DNA of 64,000 bases from contig OY744461.1 in assembly GCA_963556145.1 (NCBI GenBank), forward strand, positions 6,644,891 to 6,708,890. The letters run 5' to 3'. Shown here one piece after another: positions 21,601-33,483 of the stretch. A model generated the notes under the pieces. It searched no databases, was not told where the DNA came from, and saw only the letters and a program-made list of their open reading frames with translations. This DNA is from Hygrocybe punicea. Lineage: Eukaryota > Basidiomycota > Agaricomycetes > Agaricales > Hygrophoraceae. Both the position numbers and the translations under genes were made by a program. Position 1 is the stretch's first letter. The number at the start of each line of letters is the position of its first letter.

Positions 21601-22018
21601 AACGGAGTAGCCTTGTGAATAAAGGTGCCCGACGCCACGACACCTGCGATTTTGCCTTGGCTGACTGTCCTGTGGATCACGACTGTGTTGGTGAATGAAT
21701 AAAAAAGTTCGAGTACGAACAAAGAACACACGGGATGGTTGGATTTTCGTCCTCATCTGAAGAGATGACGACAGTGCGAGGTTTTGACATTGTCCGTACA
21801 GAAGAGGTAGAAGAGGCTATGGACTGCTCAGATAGTGAGAAATGCCAGTATGTAGGAGAAGAGACAGGGGAGCGTACAATGACAGAAGGCGAGGAGTCCC
21901 TGGTAATGACGTGCGCTGGGAACAGGTTCACGTCGTTGCCGAGCAGTCGTCTCCTAGGACGGCGTCAGCGTTGGAAACGGTGTCGACGACGGCGGACTCA
22001 CAGATTCTCCGTGGCCAT
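18653..22018 (-). CDS. SNF2-family DEAH-box ATPase with RING-type insert (Uls1/Rad16-like)
   Basis: This is a multi-exon minus-strand gene (a dozen or more exons, introns about 50 nt). In order: an acidic Ser-rich N-terminus; HGVELLPHQIIGRAWM; the Walker A DDMGLGKTIQTLARI split by an intron; VVCPLALVGQWASEIAK; the box DEAHIIKNRTTK near 20520; VMLRRLKTHEINGEPLLVLP; a Cys pair CQLC and HCAEC typical of a RING inserted between helicase lobes; then TIVFSQFTSMLDLLEDFL, ISFKAGSIGLNLTACNNVIL and DQAFDRAHRLGQKRDVNIYKLKIAETVEERIL. The protein ends with an acidic tail at TGA 18653-18655. The start ATG is 22016-22018 with an intron after five codons. All motifs are intact, so I take it as a functional host gene. 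Such proteins remodel chromatin or clear DNA-bound proteins during repair; a RING can confer SUMO/ubiquitin ligase activity. Which paralogue it is remains open. Confidence 0.85.
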
Positions 22019-23667
22019 GTTCAAGGTCGACATGTACTAGAGTTGGAGAAAAATTATTCGCGTCTGGTTCATTTCCTCACGTGACGGAAGTGTCAATTGT
22101 CACGCGATGTGACACAGGAGACAGAGATTTTTTGGGATCAAATAACAGTGTAACGTGTTGACCACCTGACCTTCCCACACTACCAGCCTTATAAGGCTGA
22201 AAAGCGTTATTTCCCAACACCGGGCATAAACCCTGCCCCAATACTACGTTTTGTACATAGATAGCATTCTAAATACAGTAATACCTGTTCCGGCAACACT
22301 TCCGATGTCAGGAACAAGGGCGCTGATGGCTCGGAACTTTCCCGTCACCGTTGCCACGGCCCCGCCCATCACAACAGGGTCCCTTGCTCATCGTCGCCGA
22401 CGATGAGCTCAACTAATTCCTCGTCCCGCCGTTTCTTTCCTTAGATTTTTGCATATGTCATGTATTAGTACTACTACATGATATCTAGAGACTAATATAC
22501 ATGAAAAAAAGTGAAATAAATGAGAAATAAGAGAAATATAAAATGGGGATACATGGGGTGCTGGAACTGAACTGGTGGGTACTCACCTTCACAGAGGGGT
22601 CGGACTTGGTCCACCCTTGATGAGGAAGGGCCCCAGGGGGTGGGTAAGGAGTGGGGAGTATGCTGGGGGTCGGGGAAGGGGAGCCTGGGAAGGGGTCAGC
22701 AATGGGTGGTGGGGAAGAGGTAGGGATGTGATTTGGGTGGGGGAAAAGGATATGGGATGGATGGAGGAGGGTTTCCGGCCCTGAACGAGTGGCAGGAAGG
22801 GGTCAGTATGTGGGAGGAAAGGCCGGAGGGGGGGGGTACTTACCTACGCCATTAAGGCCCCCCACGGCCATCCCTGTATTCCACCATTAATAAAAACACT
22901 GGGGACATCATCCTCGATGTCCCCAGCGGCCCTGTCGTGGTTTTCGCTGTCCCGATCGGTCCCGTCATCGAGTTGTGCGAGGGTGGTGATGGTGGTGGTT
23001 GTGGCAACTATACCTCGACAACAACGGCGCCATTGACGACGCCATCGCCGTGGGCAACATTCTACATCACCTTCGTCGTGTTCGTTGCTGTGCGCCCACG
23101 CCGCTGCCGCTAGTTCCGATGTTCGAGGCCGTTGGTTGAAAATGGCGGGGGTGCCCCTACTCGGTTTTGAGGGAGTCCAGAGGGACGCGCTTGGTGTGAA
23201 TCGTCACCGACGTCGTCCTCCTCCTCGTTTCTGTCACTGTTGAGGTGGTGGAGTGAGGGAGTGTGGCAGGGGGCAAGTTGGAAGCGGGTGTGTGGTAGTA
23301 TAAGGCAAGTGGCTGAACATATGACTCTTATCCTCTTCACCACCACCAACCCCGTGTTTGGCGACACTCCCTCACTCCACCAACTCAACCACGACAGAAA
23401 TGAGGAGGAGGACGACGTTGGCGACGATTCACACCAAGTGCATCCCTCTGGACACCCTCAAAACCTGGTAGGGGCGCCCCCGCCGTTTTCAACCAACGGC
23501 CTCGAACACCGGAACTAGCGGCAGCGGCGTGGGCGCACAGCAACAAACACGACGAAGGTGATGTAGAATGTTGCCCACGGCGATGGCGTCGTCAATGGCG
23601 CCGTCGTTGTCGAGGTATAGTCGCCACAACCACCACCATCACCACCCTCGCGCAACTCGATGACGGG

Positions 23668-24807
23668 TAGTGTTGCCGAAGTTCGGTTCGGTCCGGTTTT
23701 TCACTGTTTTTGAAAAACCGGAACCAGAACCGATGGTTCGGTTCAGCGAAATGCCAAACCCGAACCGGAACCGTGTCGAACGGTTTCACGGCGTTCGGTC
23801 TGCGTTCAAACGCGGTTCGAACCGCGAACCCACCTCCAAATACCTCGCGCGGGCCAGACGCGCGTCAATTGACGCGGCTGTCACCCTCACGAGGTAGATG
23901 GGGGGGCTCCGTCTGTTTTTGCGAGGTTGGGTTGGGGCCAGGCACTTCCCATGGGCGTCCGTGCATGCTACCTACCTCGCGAAGAACGGGACGCGTCAAT
24001 TGACACACTCCGTCTGTTTTCGCGAGGTTGGATGGGGCCGGGGACTTTCCATGGGCGTCCGCGCATGCTGACGACCTCGCAAAGAACGGGGCACGTCAAT
24101 TGACGCGCTCCGTCTGTTTTCGCGAGGTTGGATGGGGCTGGGGACTTCCTATGGGTGTCCGCACGTCAATTGACGCGGCTAGGGCGTGTTCGTGAGGTGG
24201 GTCTTCGTCGTCGCCTCGTCCATTCCCCTCGTTAGCCGATGTTGTTGGGACTGGATTTGGGGGACGTACCTGGCTGCTGCCGCCGGTGTTGCTCTGCTGC
24301 TGCTGCTGCTGCTGCCGTTGCTGCTGCTGCCGCTGCTGCCATCGATTCACTCCGACTCGTGTTGGAACGCGAGGGAGGTTGTTGGGTGGAGTTGACCGCG
24401 GGCGCCTTCTTTATGCGGTCAAGGTGGGCCACGGGGGGCCGTTCTATGTAATAAAATGTCAGTAAAATATAGTATGAGGCCGTTACTTACCGTGGTTGTT
24501 GAGTAACATTCAAGTGAGTGTTTCGCGCGAGTATGTTTAAGGTCACATGACCTAAGTTCACGCAACTGCATAGAAAAAAATGTGAAAAATTAAGTATCTA
24601 AATGAGTATCTACGTAGGTAACTATACATTACGGTTCGCGGTTTGAACCGCGTTTGAATGCCGTTTGAACCGCATGTCAGTGCCAGAACCGCAAACTGAA
24701 CCAGCGGTTCGGTTCAGCCAAATGGCTGAACCAGAACCGAACTTCCGGTTCGGTTCGCGGTTCAAACCGGGTTCGGATCGGTTCCGAACCGAACTTCGGC
24801 ATCACTA
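23668..24807. mobile_element. GGTTC-family hAT-like MITE, 1140 bp, duplication ATGACGGG
   Basis: The element starts TAGTGTTGCCGAAGTTCGG and ends with the complement CCGAACTTCGGCATCACTA. The 8-bp duplication ATGACGGG is perfect (23660-23667 and 24808-24815). Terminal regions are full of GGTTCGG/CCGAACC words. The interior contains about 2.7 tandem units of roughly 107 bp and a CTG/CAG triplet tract (24295-24345). Removing it restores the palindromic arm, which dates it after the foldback element. Confidence 0.9.
23895..24180. repeat. Tandem repeat, units of about 107 bp
   Basis: Each unit carries CTCCGTCTGTTTTCGCGAGG, then a TTGGATGGGG-like block, then CATGGGCGTCCG, an ACCTCGC block and GTCAATTGACGC. 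The inner GTCAATTGAC is palindromic. About 2.7 copies are present. Confidence 0.75.
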
Positions 24808-25782
24808 ATGACGGGACCGATCGGGACATCGAAAACCACGACAGGGCCGCTGGGGACATCGAGGATGATGTCCCCAGTGTTTTTATTAATGGTGGAATAC
24901 AGGGATGGCCGTGGGGGGCCTTAATGGCGTAGGTAAGTACCCCCCCCCTCCGGCCTTTCCTCCCACATACTGACCCCTTCCTGCCACTCGTTCAGGGCCG
25001 GAAACCCTCCTCCATCCATCCCATATCCTTTTCCCCCACCCAAATCACATCCCTACCTCTTCCCCACCACCCATTGCTGACCCCTTCCCAGGCTCCCCTT
25101 CCCCGACCCCCAGCATACTCCCCACTCCTTACCCACCCCCTGGGGCCCTTCCTCATCAAGGGTGGACCAAGTCCGACCCCTCTGTGAAGGTGAGTACCCA
25201 CCAGTTCAGTTCCAGCACCCCATGTATCCCCATTTTATATTTCTCTTATTTCTCATTTATTTCACTTTTTTTCATGTATATTAGTCTCTAGATATCATGT
25301 AGTAGTACTAATACATGACATATGCAAAAATCTAAGAAAAAAACGGCGGGACGAGGAATTAGTTGAGCTCATCGTCAGTGATGATGAGCAAGGGACCCTG
25401 TTGTGATGGGCGGGGCTGTGGCAACGGTGACGGGAAAGTTCCGGGCCATCAGCACCCTTGTTCCTGACATCGGAAGTGTTGCCGGAACAGGTATTACTGT
25501 ATTTAGAATGCTATCTATGACTTAGTACAAAACGTAGTATTGGGGCAGGGTTTATGCCCGGTGTTGGGAAATAACGCTTTTCAGCCTTATAAGGCTGGAA
25601 GTGTGGGAAGGTCAGGTGGTGTTGACCCACTCCTTGAGATGCCACCTTGAAATTTGGCTCCCTCTCCCTCACATACTCATCTACCTAAATCAAGTACTCA
25701 GATATGTTGTAAAGTATCTCAAGTTGCTCATCCCAAAATATTGAGAGCTTCCAAGCACTTCTACATGAGTCTATTGATTGAG

Positions 25783-26033
25783 TGTCGTACCCCGTCCTTC
25801 GAATAGTCACGGAAAGGATTAGTAATCCATATCACGTGACCCCGGAACTCAAACACACCTGTCCAATGAATAATGCTCTCAGAGGTGCAGCAGTTATTCT
25901 ACTCACCACAAGAAACTTTTAGTAGATTTAGTTAGTAGTATAAAAGCCCTCTCAGAGAGAGGTAAATAATAAATTCAATTCCACATAAATTACTTAGCAG
26001 TCAACAACCACTGCACTACCATATATTCCAATA
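25783..26033 (+). repeat. Ty1/copia 5' LTR, about 251 bp
   Basis: It begins TGTCGTACC and ends TATTCCAATA just before the leader of the copia gag frame. It shares GGAAAGGATTAGTAATCCAT, ATCACGTGACC and the TATA-like GTATAAAA region with the solo LTR at 34755-34966. The boundaries are approximate. Confidence 0.7.
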
Positions 26034-26136
26034 GGTTATGCCTGAACGGCTATAATGGAAACACAATCATGCACCTCTGAACATTGCACTACCACCTTGT
26101 ATACTTAGCCAACTATGATGGACGAAGTCACACACA

Positions 26137-28262
26137 TTGGGATCCTCCCAGATCAAGTTATTGAAGGGAAACAATTGGATGCCATGGAAGAGACAGATGT
26201 TAGCCATGCTTCAGGATCTTGGGTTAGAGACATACATTGATGTGGAATCAAAAGCCCCTGCCCTGGTGGACGCTTCCCATCCAACACCAGTGGAATCCGA
26301 GGTGATGAAGAAATGGCGTGGTGGAGATGCCAAGATGAGGATGCAGATCAAGCTCACAATTGGTGACACAGAAATGGTACATATCATTGGCATGTACACA
26401 GTGAGTGAGATGTGGAAGCAGCTAACTTTGGTAAAGGAATCCAGGGGGAAGCTCGGAATATTAGCAACGCGACGTGCATTGTACCAGTCGATTTTCAAAG
26501 AAGGATTCGACCTAATTGAGCACATATCGAAGCTCTGGAAACTGCAGGAGGAGCTCCACTTGATGGGGAGCCTCATTTCCGATGAAGATTCCATGATGAT
26601 ACTTGTATCCTCCTTACCATAAAGTTGGGACTTGTATACATTGGCGTACTTAGGCTCAAAGAAGGACGGAACGTCACTGACATCACACGAACTAGTTGCG
26701 ATCCTATTAGAGGAAGACTGCAGGTGCCATGAGTGCAGCGGAGATCCTAACAACATTGCTATGCATGGGAGGTTCACCAGAAAGCGCGATGGAAAGGGTA
26801 ATGGAAAGCAGAAGGTGCCTGATTCTGAGACAGAATGCTTCAACCGCCACGAGAAGGGACATATGGCAAAGGACTGCTGGTCTAAAGGTGGCAGAAAGGA
26901 AGGGCAAGGGCCGAAAGGGAAAGGAAAGGGTGCCGGAAAGGGTGGAACCCACCAGAACCGATTGAATCAAGCTGCAGACAATGTCAATAATATGTTACAG
27001 GATGTAGCATACACAGTGAATACAGAAAACGATTCAAACTATGATTGGTTACTGGATTCTGGAATGACAAGTCACATTAGCAATTCCCGAAATGCATTCA
27101 TCACATACAAAACTCTGGATGAAGCTACCTTTCAAGGACTAGGAAAGGTAGCCACTCAAGCTCTTGGTCACAGAACCATCATTTTACACTTCACAGTGGA
27201 CAGAAAGGACATAGAGCATCAGCTATGAGATGTACTACATGTACCGGAGTCACAGAACTTGCTACTATCGCTGAGCCGATTCAATGAAAGTGGTGGATGG
27301 GTTAACTTCTGCAACGGAATATGCAGGCTCTACACAAAGGAGAATGAACTTGTTGGAACAGACCAGAAAGATGGACGACTATACCATCTGAATGCCCAGG
27401 CACAATCCCACATGCCAGAAAAGGCAAATGTAGCCACGCTGAAGAAAATGTCTTGGGACGAATGGCACCACCTATATGGACACATTGGAATGAGTGGACT
27501 CGAGACCCTGCAGAGAAAGGGGTTAGTCAGGTCTAGAAATTGATGAAGAGAGTGTCCCTTCCTGAACCTGTGAGGCTTGCATTCAGGTAAAGCAAGTCAT
27601 CCAGCCATTTCCTAAAGAGGCTGATGGATGATCAAAAGTTTCCAGAGAGCGGACTTTGAGCAATGTTTGGGGCCCAGCACGTGTAGAGTCTATCGCAGGA
27701 TCAAGATACTATATCTCATTCATGGACGATGCGGTACGCACTGTAACCACTTTATTCATGAAACGGAAAAGCCAGGTGATGGAACACATCAAGGCTTACG
27801 TTAACATGATTGAGAAGAAGTTTGATTGAAACCATAAATATTTGCGGTTTGATAACAGAAAGGAACTCATCAACAAGGAAGTCGAGAGATGGGCAGTGGA
27901 GAAGGGAATTGTCATCGAAACAACAGCCCCTTACTCATCCTCACAATACAGAATGGCAGAAAGATTTAATTGCATGTTACTGGAGTTAGCCCATGTGATG
28001 TTGATCACTAAAAACCTGCCCACATTCCTTTGGCTGGAAGCCATTGTACATGCGGCATACATTTGAAACCGATCCCCCACTAAGGCTCTAGATGGAATGA
28101 CTCTGCATGAAGCCTGGACTGGCAAGAAGCCAGACATATTGCATTTCTGAGAGTTCGGATGTGATGTTTGGGTCTTATATCAAGGTGGAAAGAGATCGAA
28201 GCTGGCACCACGATCAGCTAAGATAACGTTCATAGGATTTGTGGAGTCACAAGAGGACTTTA
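26137..28262 (+). pseudogene. Copia gag-protease-integrase, multiply broken
   Basis: The readable pieces are collinear. Gag has KLLKGNNWMPWKRQMLAML; the zinc knuckle CFNRHEKGHMAKDC has Arg at the second Cys; the protease site is DWLLDSGMTSHIS; the pre-integrase segment is WHHLYGHIGMSGLETL; the integrase core ends with TTAPYSSSQYRMAERFN. In-frame stops occur at 26620-26622, 27226-27228 and 27541-27543, and further breaks precede 27842. The lost zinc ligand and several stops show that it is dead. The last readable string, ITFIGFVESQEDF, is the usual region between integrase and reverse transcriptase. Confidence 0.85.
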
Positions 28263-28640
28263 CACTCCCCCACACATCCTCCTGGAGTCAACCAGGAATA
28301 CCGAGTATTTACCAGGAATTTACCAGGAATTTACCAGGACTAGCCAGGAATGGCTTCCAGCCAAATTCTAAGTCCACCACTCAAATTTACAAGGAATCCT
28401 GGTAAAATCCACCAGGAATTCCCAGCGATTGACTGGGACTTTACCAGGACTATTCCTGGAAATTTACGAGGACTATTCCTGGTAATTTACGAGGACTATT
28501 CCTGGTAATTTACAAGGACTATTCCTGGTAATTTACCAGGACTTCCTGGTACCAGGAAAGAACCAGGAATCACCTGTAACCAGGACTTTACCAGGAGTCC
28601 TGATGAATTCCACCAGGAATCCACCAGGAATGCCTAAATC
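28263..28640. repeat. CCAGGA/TCCTGG minisatellite, partly palindromic
   Basis: Words CCAGGAATTTA and TCCTGGTAATTTAC alternate in both orientations. Four near-identical 23-bp units (GGACTATTCCTGGTAATTTA plus CGA or CAA) run from 28447 to about 28538. The block starts exactly where the copia element ends, so it may mark a deletion or insertion junction. Confidence 0.8.
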
Positions 28641-29535
28641 ACCATTTATAGCAATGCCTAGGCATCCTATTTAGGCTATACTGTTTAATACATTATATAA
28701 TATATAATTGATATCTGCTGTTTGGGGTTGTGTCCCGAGAGTTTATGGCAGCGGAAACTCAATTATATACCCAAAATGAGTGATGCACAGACCATTCAAC
28801 ACAGATGCATGTGATCACATGACCTGAAAAAAATTCAACACAGCCGCAATCACACGTTCAACATGCCAACAACCAACATCCAACAAGACAATGCCCAACG
28901 TGACAATGCTCAATGCCCAATGCCCCACATGCATGAACGGGAAAGCGAGGTCAAAACAGAACAACAACGGGGGAACAGGAACCACAGCAATGCAAACAGG
29001 AATGCAAACGGGAATGAGAACGGGGGAACGGGTTAGGGAACAGAACACCAAACAGCAACAGCAACAGCAACAGCAACTTTATGATGTGGATGAACGCAGG
29101 CGGCCATGGAGGGGGTGGTGATGTGCCCACCCCCGCATCAGTATGTTTTACATTTTTTAAATTTTCTATTCCATTACTTACCATTACCTACAACATCCAC
29201 ATCCATGAGAACAGGAATGTAACAGGAACAGGAACAGGAACAGGAACAGGAACAGGAATGGGAACGGGAACACAAACGAGAACAGCAACAGCAACAGCAA
29301 CAGCAACTTCACGTGGACAAATGCAGTGGCCACGGCGGGGGTGGTAATGTGCCCACCCCTGCATCGGTATGTTTTTTATTCACGTCTTTGTGTTTATATT
29401 GCGGTACTGACTATTACTACTGTTGAATTAAGTTGTGCTAGAAACTAAATGAATGTTAATCTCAGTATAATAGAATAATACTGATTCCTTCTACCTAAAT
29501 GAATGTTACTATGATTTAGTTAGTAAGGTAATATC
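28641..29535. repeat. Hexamer repeats and a duplicated block; no gene
   Basis: The tracts are (CAGCAA)n at 29052-29076, (GGAACA)n at 29221-29262 and (CAGCAA)n again at 29282-29306. A block GGGGGTGGTRATGTGCCCACCCC with flanking TGCATCGGTATGTTTT-like sequence occurs at 29110-29150 and again at 29336-29375, about 230 bp apart. No coding region is supported. Confidence 0.7.
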
Positions 29536-32500
29536 TAGGGATGACCACGGGTTCAGGGTCAACCGCGGGTTTCCCAATAAGGGTGCCTCGGGTACGGGTA
29601 GGGTTATGCGATTACCAACCCTCTCCCAAACCGTCACCCGTCATCACAGTGCCACGGGTTGCTTGGGTTTTGTCACGGTTACGTCTACAAGTCAGAAGGT
29701 ATGTGAACAGCAGGTATCTTGCTATTGTTCATGCACAGTGACGTAGGCTGACTGAAACTTTGACAGATCTGCCTGGCCCCCCTCTATTGTCTATGCGTTA
29801 GGATCCACTGCTCCAGACTGCCGCTTGGAGGTATAAAAGGTGGTCCCTCTCGCGTTTGTACGTCTATTCCCATTCCTTTGATGCCCACCAAAGCTAAATC
29901 GACGAAGCACAAGACTGCCCCGGTAACCTCTTCACACAACAAGGGGACATCTAGTAAGAGATCTGCCACTCTCGCTACATTGACCACTCACTCCGTCGCT
30001 TCGTCTGATGCACCCTCTGCTGCACCCTCGGTTGCGCCCTCTGCTGCACCCTCGGTTGCGCCCTCTGCTGCACCCTCGGTTGCGCCCTCGGTTGCGCCCT
30101 CGGTTGCCACATCCAGGGTGAGTTCTATTGCCGGCAACACTGATGTGGATCCAGAGCAGTCCGAGGCCGGTACCAAGTCCGACTCAGATGTAGGCGATCC
30201 CCAGAAGCAACTCGGTATATTCAAGGTTTCTGGATTATTTTGCACCGCTAATTGTAGTTATATTGCAGACAAACTTCAGAGGGGTTGGCGTTCCCCGATC
30301 TATACGTTTTTCAAGCCCACCGTGCTCATCCAGTTCCACAATGGCCGCCTCTGCCATTTCTTCCAATGCGCCGCTCGTCAGTGCAAGACTTCAGCCGGTG
30401 GTGGAGTCAAGAGGTATCAAGACTCCAAAGATCGGGCCTCCACCGCCAATCTCAAGGCACATGCCATCAAGTGCCATGGCGAAGATGCCGTGAAGGTCGC
30501 CATAGGTAGTCCGGGGGCCGTCTCTGCTGTGAGCGGCTCGATCTTTTCTGCGTTCGCTCGGCAAGGCCAGATCGCTCAACGATACTCACATCGCGCCCAT
30601 ACAAATGCGGAAGTTCGGTAGGCACCCTGATTTCTTCTTGTTCATTAACTAACACCTGTGCAGTGCCCATGTAGTCAGGTGGGTGACGGAGAACAGTCGC
30701 CCGATCAGTATCATAAATGATCGAGAACTGCGGGAATTGCTCACTGCCGGACGACCACATATCAGCCTTCCCGGGCGCACAACCATCGTGCAGGATATTA
30801 CCTCATCGTATAGATGTTCTCGCATCAGGATTATTGCACTACTCACGGTGAGCACCTCAGCTCGAGTATTCCCTCTCTGACACATTTTTCAGGACTACCA
30901 CGGCCGTGTTCACATCGCCACTGACGCTTGGACGTCGCCGAACCATCGGGCCTTTGTAGCTTGGACGGTTCACCTACAGCACGAGGGCCAGATGCTGGGC
31001 TTTTTACTTGATATCAAAGAGATCCCAGAATCTCATACCGGCATCACGCTCGCTCGTGCTTTCCAGGTGATGCTTGAGGAGTTTGAGCTACAGAACAAGG
31101 TCTGTTATTATGTCTTGCATCTTGTACAATGTAGACCTTGTACAAAATACTAACATTTATCATTCAGCTGCTCGGCATCATAGCCGACAACGCATCTTCA
31201 AATGATAAACAAATTCGTGAGCTAGCTTTGCTTGACAACTCGTTTGATGAAGAACATCACGTTCGCTGCTTCAACCACACCCTTCAACTCTCGGCCAAGA
31301 CGCTCCTTAAGCCTTTCAATCCGGCGTTTTCGAAAGGGTCTGAAGATGACGATGAGATGCCTTCGCTTGAGGAAGTCGATCTAGATGATGACGATGAGAT
31401 CAACGATGATGATGATGATGAAGACGCGAATGGTATTGAAGAAGACGTAGAGGATTCGGATGATGAGATTGATAAGCTTGATGAGGTTGATCGTGAGGAT
31501 CTGTTGGCAAAGACGGCAGGAGTGCGCGAAACAGTTACCAAGGTTTGACGCTTCGGCTTGTAACATTCCACTTGCCATACAAAGCTCATGTTCTTGTCTC
31601 TTATCGCAACACTCTCTCCTCCCGCCAACCTAGCTCCGCAAGTTGGCTTTCACAATCATCCATTCCACAACCATCACCCTTCCAGCATGGCGCCGTACCT
31701 GCCAAACACTTGACCTCAAGGCACGGCTGATTCCTCGCAATGTCGTCACTCGGTGGAACTCGACCCACGACATGATGGCCTTCGCGCTGATATACCGCAA
31801 GGCAATTGACCAGGTCACCGCCGACAAGAACTTGAAGTTGCGGCGGTTCGAGTTGGATTCGGAGGACTGGCAGATCATCGAAGATCTTGTGGGTGTTCTC
31901 GAGGTAAATACCATTCCAGGTCTCTGACGTTCATACACTGACACCTCACAGCAATACAAGAAAGCCACGGTTTTTTTTTCTAGTACCTCTGCTTCAATTG
32001 CTTCAGTGATCCCTGCCATGGACAAGATCACCGCGCCTCTCAAACAGAAGACAAAGCGGACTCTCCACCTAGCTATCATGGCGGCACTCGTTTTAGCACG
32101 CAAGAAGATGGACCAATACTATTCACTAACAGACGCAACGACAATCTACCGTATCGCTATGGGTATATTGTCTTAACTACTGATGCATTGATTGGATATC
32201 CTGATATTTTGCAGTGCTACATCCAGGCCTCAAGTTGGAGTATTTCCGACAAAACGAGTGGGAGATTTCTTGGATCAAGCAAGCAGATAAGTTGGTGCGC
32301 AACGAGTTCCTGGCCACATATCAGATTACAGAGGACAAGGTTGGCACAGCGCGCAAGGAACAGGTACCGATCTATTGTAATCGTGGTGTAATTTACTAAC
32401 GGTATTGATTCTCAGGGAAGTGACAGTGACACCGACTTCGCAAACATCTCCGTCGGCAGCAAGGTTGTGCTGTCTCGGACCCACGAGCTGGACGAGTACT

Positions 32501-33102
32501 TGCACACACCTGTTGAGAATGTCAAAGACCCATTGAAATGGTGGGCAGATCACACGCATATCTATCCGGCCTTATCGAGGATGGCCTTGGACTATCTCAG
32601 TATGCCCGGTATGTACATTTTTTGGCTGATACAGCAAGTACTAATATTGTAATATGTAAGCTACGTCGACAGCAGTGGAACGTGTCTTCTCGCAAGGCCG
32701 TCACCTGCTCTCTTTCAGCCGCAACCGCATGGTGCCGTCAACGATTCGCGCCTGTCTTGGCCTTGGTTCGTGGTCTCGTCATGACCTCATTTCAATGGAG
32801 GATGTCTTGAGAGCAGTGTCGGCGGAGACGAAGAAAAGGAAGTTGAAGAATATGCCGTCCGTTGAAGTGTGATAACCGTCTCAAATCATGTATGATAGCC
32901 GTCTCGAATCGGAGGTGCCTGTGACCTCCTTGTATGTACTAATATGGCACAATGACCCACGGTTTCTATTGCTACTGCGGTTTTCTGATTAACCGTGTAT
33001 ATTAAGGGTCGTGTATATGTAAACCCTTAAGGGGTACGGTTTTAGCGGGTGCGGGTAAGGTTTTAGTAAGCGAGATCCGTCAAGAACCCGTGGTCATCCC
33101 TA
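29536..33102 (+). mobile_element. hAT transposon, apparently complete
   Basis: The terminal inverted repeat reads TAGGGATGACCACGGGTTC on the left and GAACCCGTGGTCATCCCTA on the right, a perfect 19 bp match. Between them lies a single multi-exon transposase gene whose reading frame is open across every junction. The flanking 8-mers (gtaatatc and acctcatt) do not match, so the target duplication is not visible. Confidence 0.85.
29878..32872 (+). CDS. hAT transposase, nine exons, open throughout
   Basis: The exons I read are 29878-30617, 30664-30847, 30893-31099, 31168-31542, 31634-31903, 31952-32162, 32215-32363, 32416-32608 and 32661-32872. All introns are GT-AG and 44-91 nt, and the total is 2541 nt or 846 residues. 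The N-terminus is basic and has a hexapeptide-like SVAPSAAP repeat, then a BED-like zinc finger (CHFFQC ... LKAHAIKCHG). The RNase-H-fold core shows HIATDAWTS with the first Asp, LLGIIADNASSND with the second Asp, and the hAT CxxH in VRCFNHTLQL. An acidic insert precedes VTRWNSTHDMM. The C-terminal dimerisation domain has WWADHTHIYPALSRMA and STAVERVFSQGRHLLS. No stop or frameshift was found, so the enzyme could be active. It excises and integrates DNA in the nucleus. Confidence 0.85.
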
Positions 33103-33159
33103 ACCTCATTTGACATACAATCTACAATGCCCAACACTGCTACCTACCAGCCGCACAGC

Positions 33160-33358
33160 AGGCGACAACATGCCGATTGTGGACTTCTGTGCCACTTATG
33201 ATCTTACACAATCAATCAAAGAGAAGCTGGTTGAGAATGGGTACCTTCATTCTCGGTTCCTTCGCTTTGTCACCATTGACGAGCTCAAGCAGATGAAGTT
33301 TATGTTAGGTGAGATTGCTGCAATCAGGGATGGGGTTGATAGGTGGTCTGCATCTTAG
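33160..33358 (+). pseudogene. C-terminal fragment of a Tc1-element accessory gene
   Basis: The segment MPIVDFCATYDLTQSIKEKL ... TIDELKQMKFMLGEIAAIRDGVDRW is a helical, SAM-like module that I recall from Agaricomycete hypothetical proteins. The upstream part of the gene is missing; the hAT element ends only 58 bp before it. It converges with the decayed Tc1-like transposase on the other strand, as in the 10235-16357 element, though the two accessory proteins use different variants of the module. The function is unknown. Confidence 0.55.
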
Positions 33359-33483
33359 TTACCTTGTTTTTCATCTTAGTTACTTTGAATTGGACTCTGT
33401 GCTCGCAATCAACAGGCTTTTCTTGACCACCAGGGCCCACAATGAGTATAGAATACACAATAAAGGGAAGTACAACAAAATGA

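Larger units (their letters stand above)
22161..25631. mobile_element. Giant palindromic (foldback) element
   Basis: The arms are 22161-about 23275 and about 23345-23659 plus 24816-25631. The outer arm shares GACCACCTGACCTTCCCACAC and CCAGCCTTATAAGGCTG on both sides, and the inner arms match through to a spacer of about 70 bp at about 23276-23344. Matching strings include identical 69-codon frames at 22575-22784 (+) and 24992-25201 (-), which only reflect the palindrome. The right arm is split by the MITE 23668-24807. No transposase is present and no outer target duplication was found, so the mobilising family is unknown. Confidence 0.8.
25783..28262 (+). mobile_element. Ty1/copia retrotransposon, degenerate and 3'-truncated
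   Basis: The order 5' LTR, gag, protease, integrase on the plus strand defines a copia element. It stops near 28262 within the linker after integrase, where a CCAGGA-rich repeat begins. No reverse transcriptase, RNase H or 3' LTR is present. Confidence 0.85.

Noticed and set aside
22575..22784. 69-codon frame repeated identically at 24992-25201 on the other strand
   Set aside because: The duplication reflects the palindrome arms, not conservation of a protein.
28447..28538. Regular 23-bp repeats considered as a CRISPR array
   Set aside because: There are no unique spacers between units and the setting is eukaryotic.
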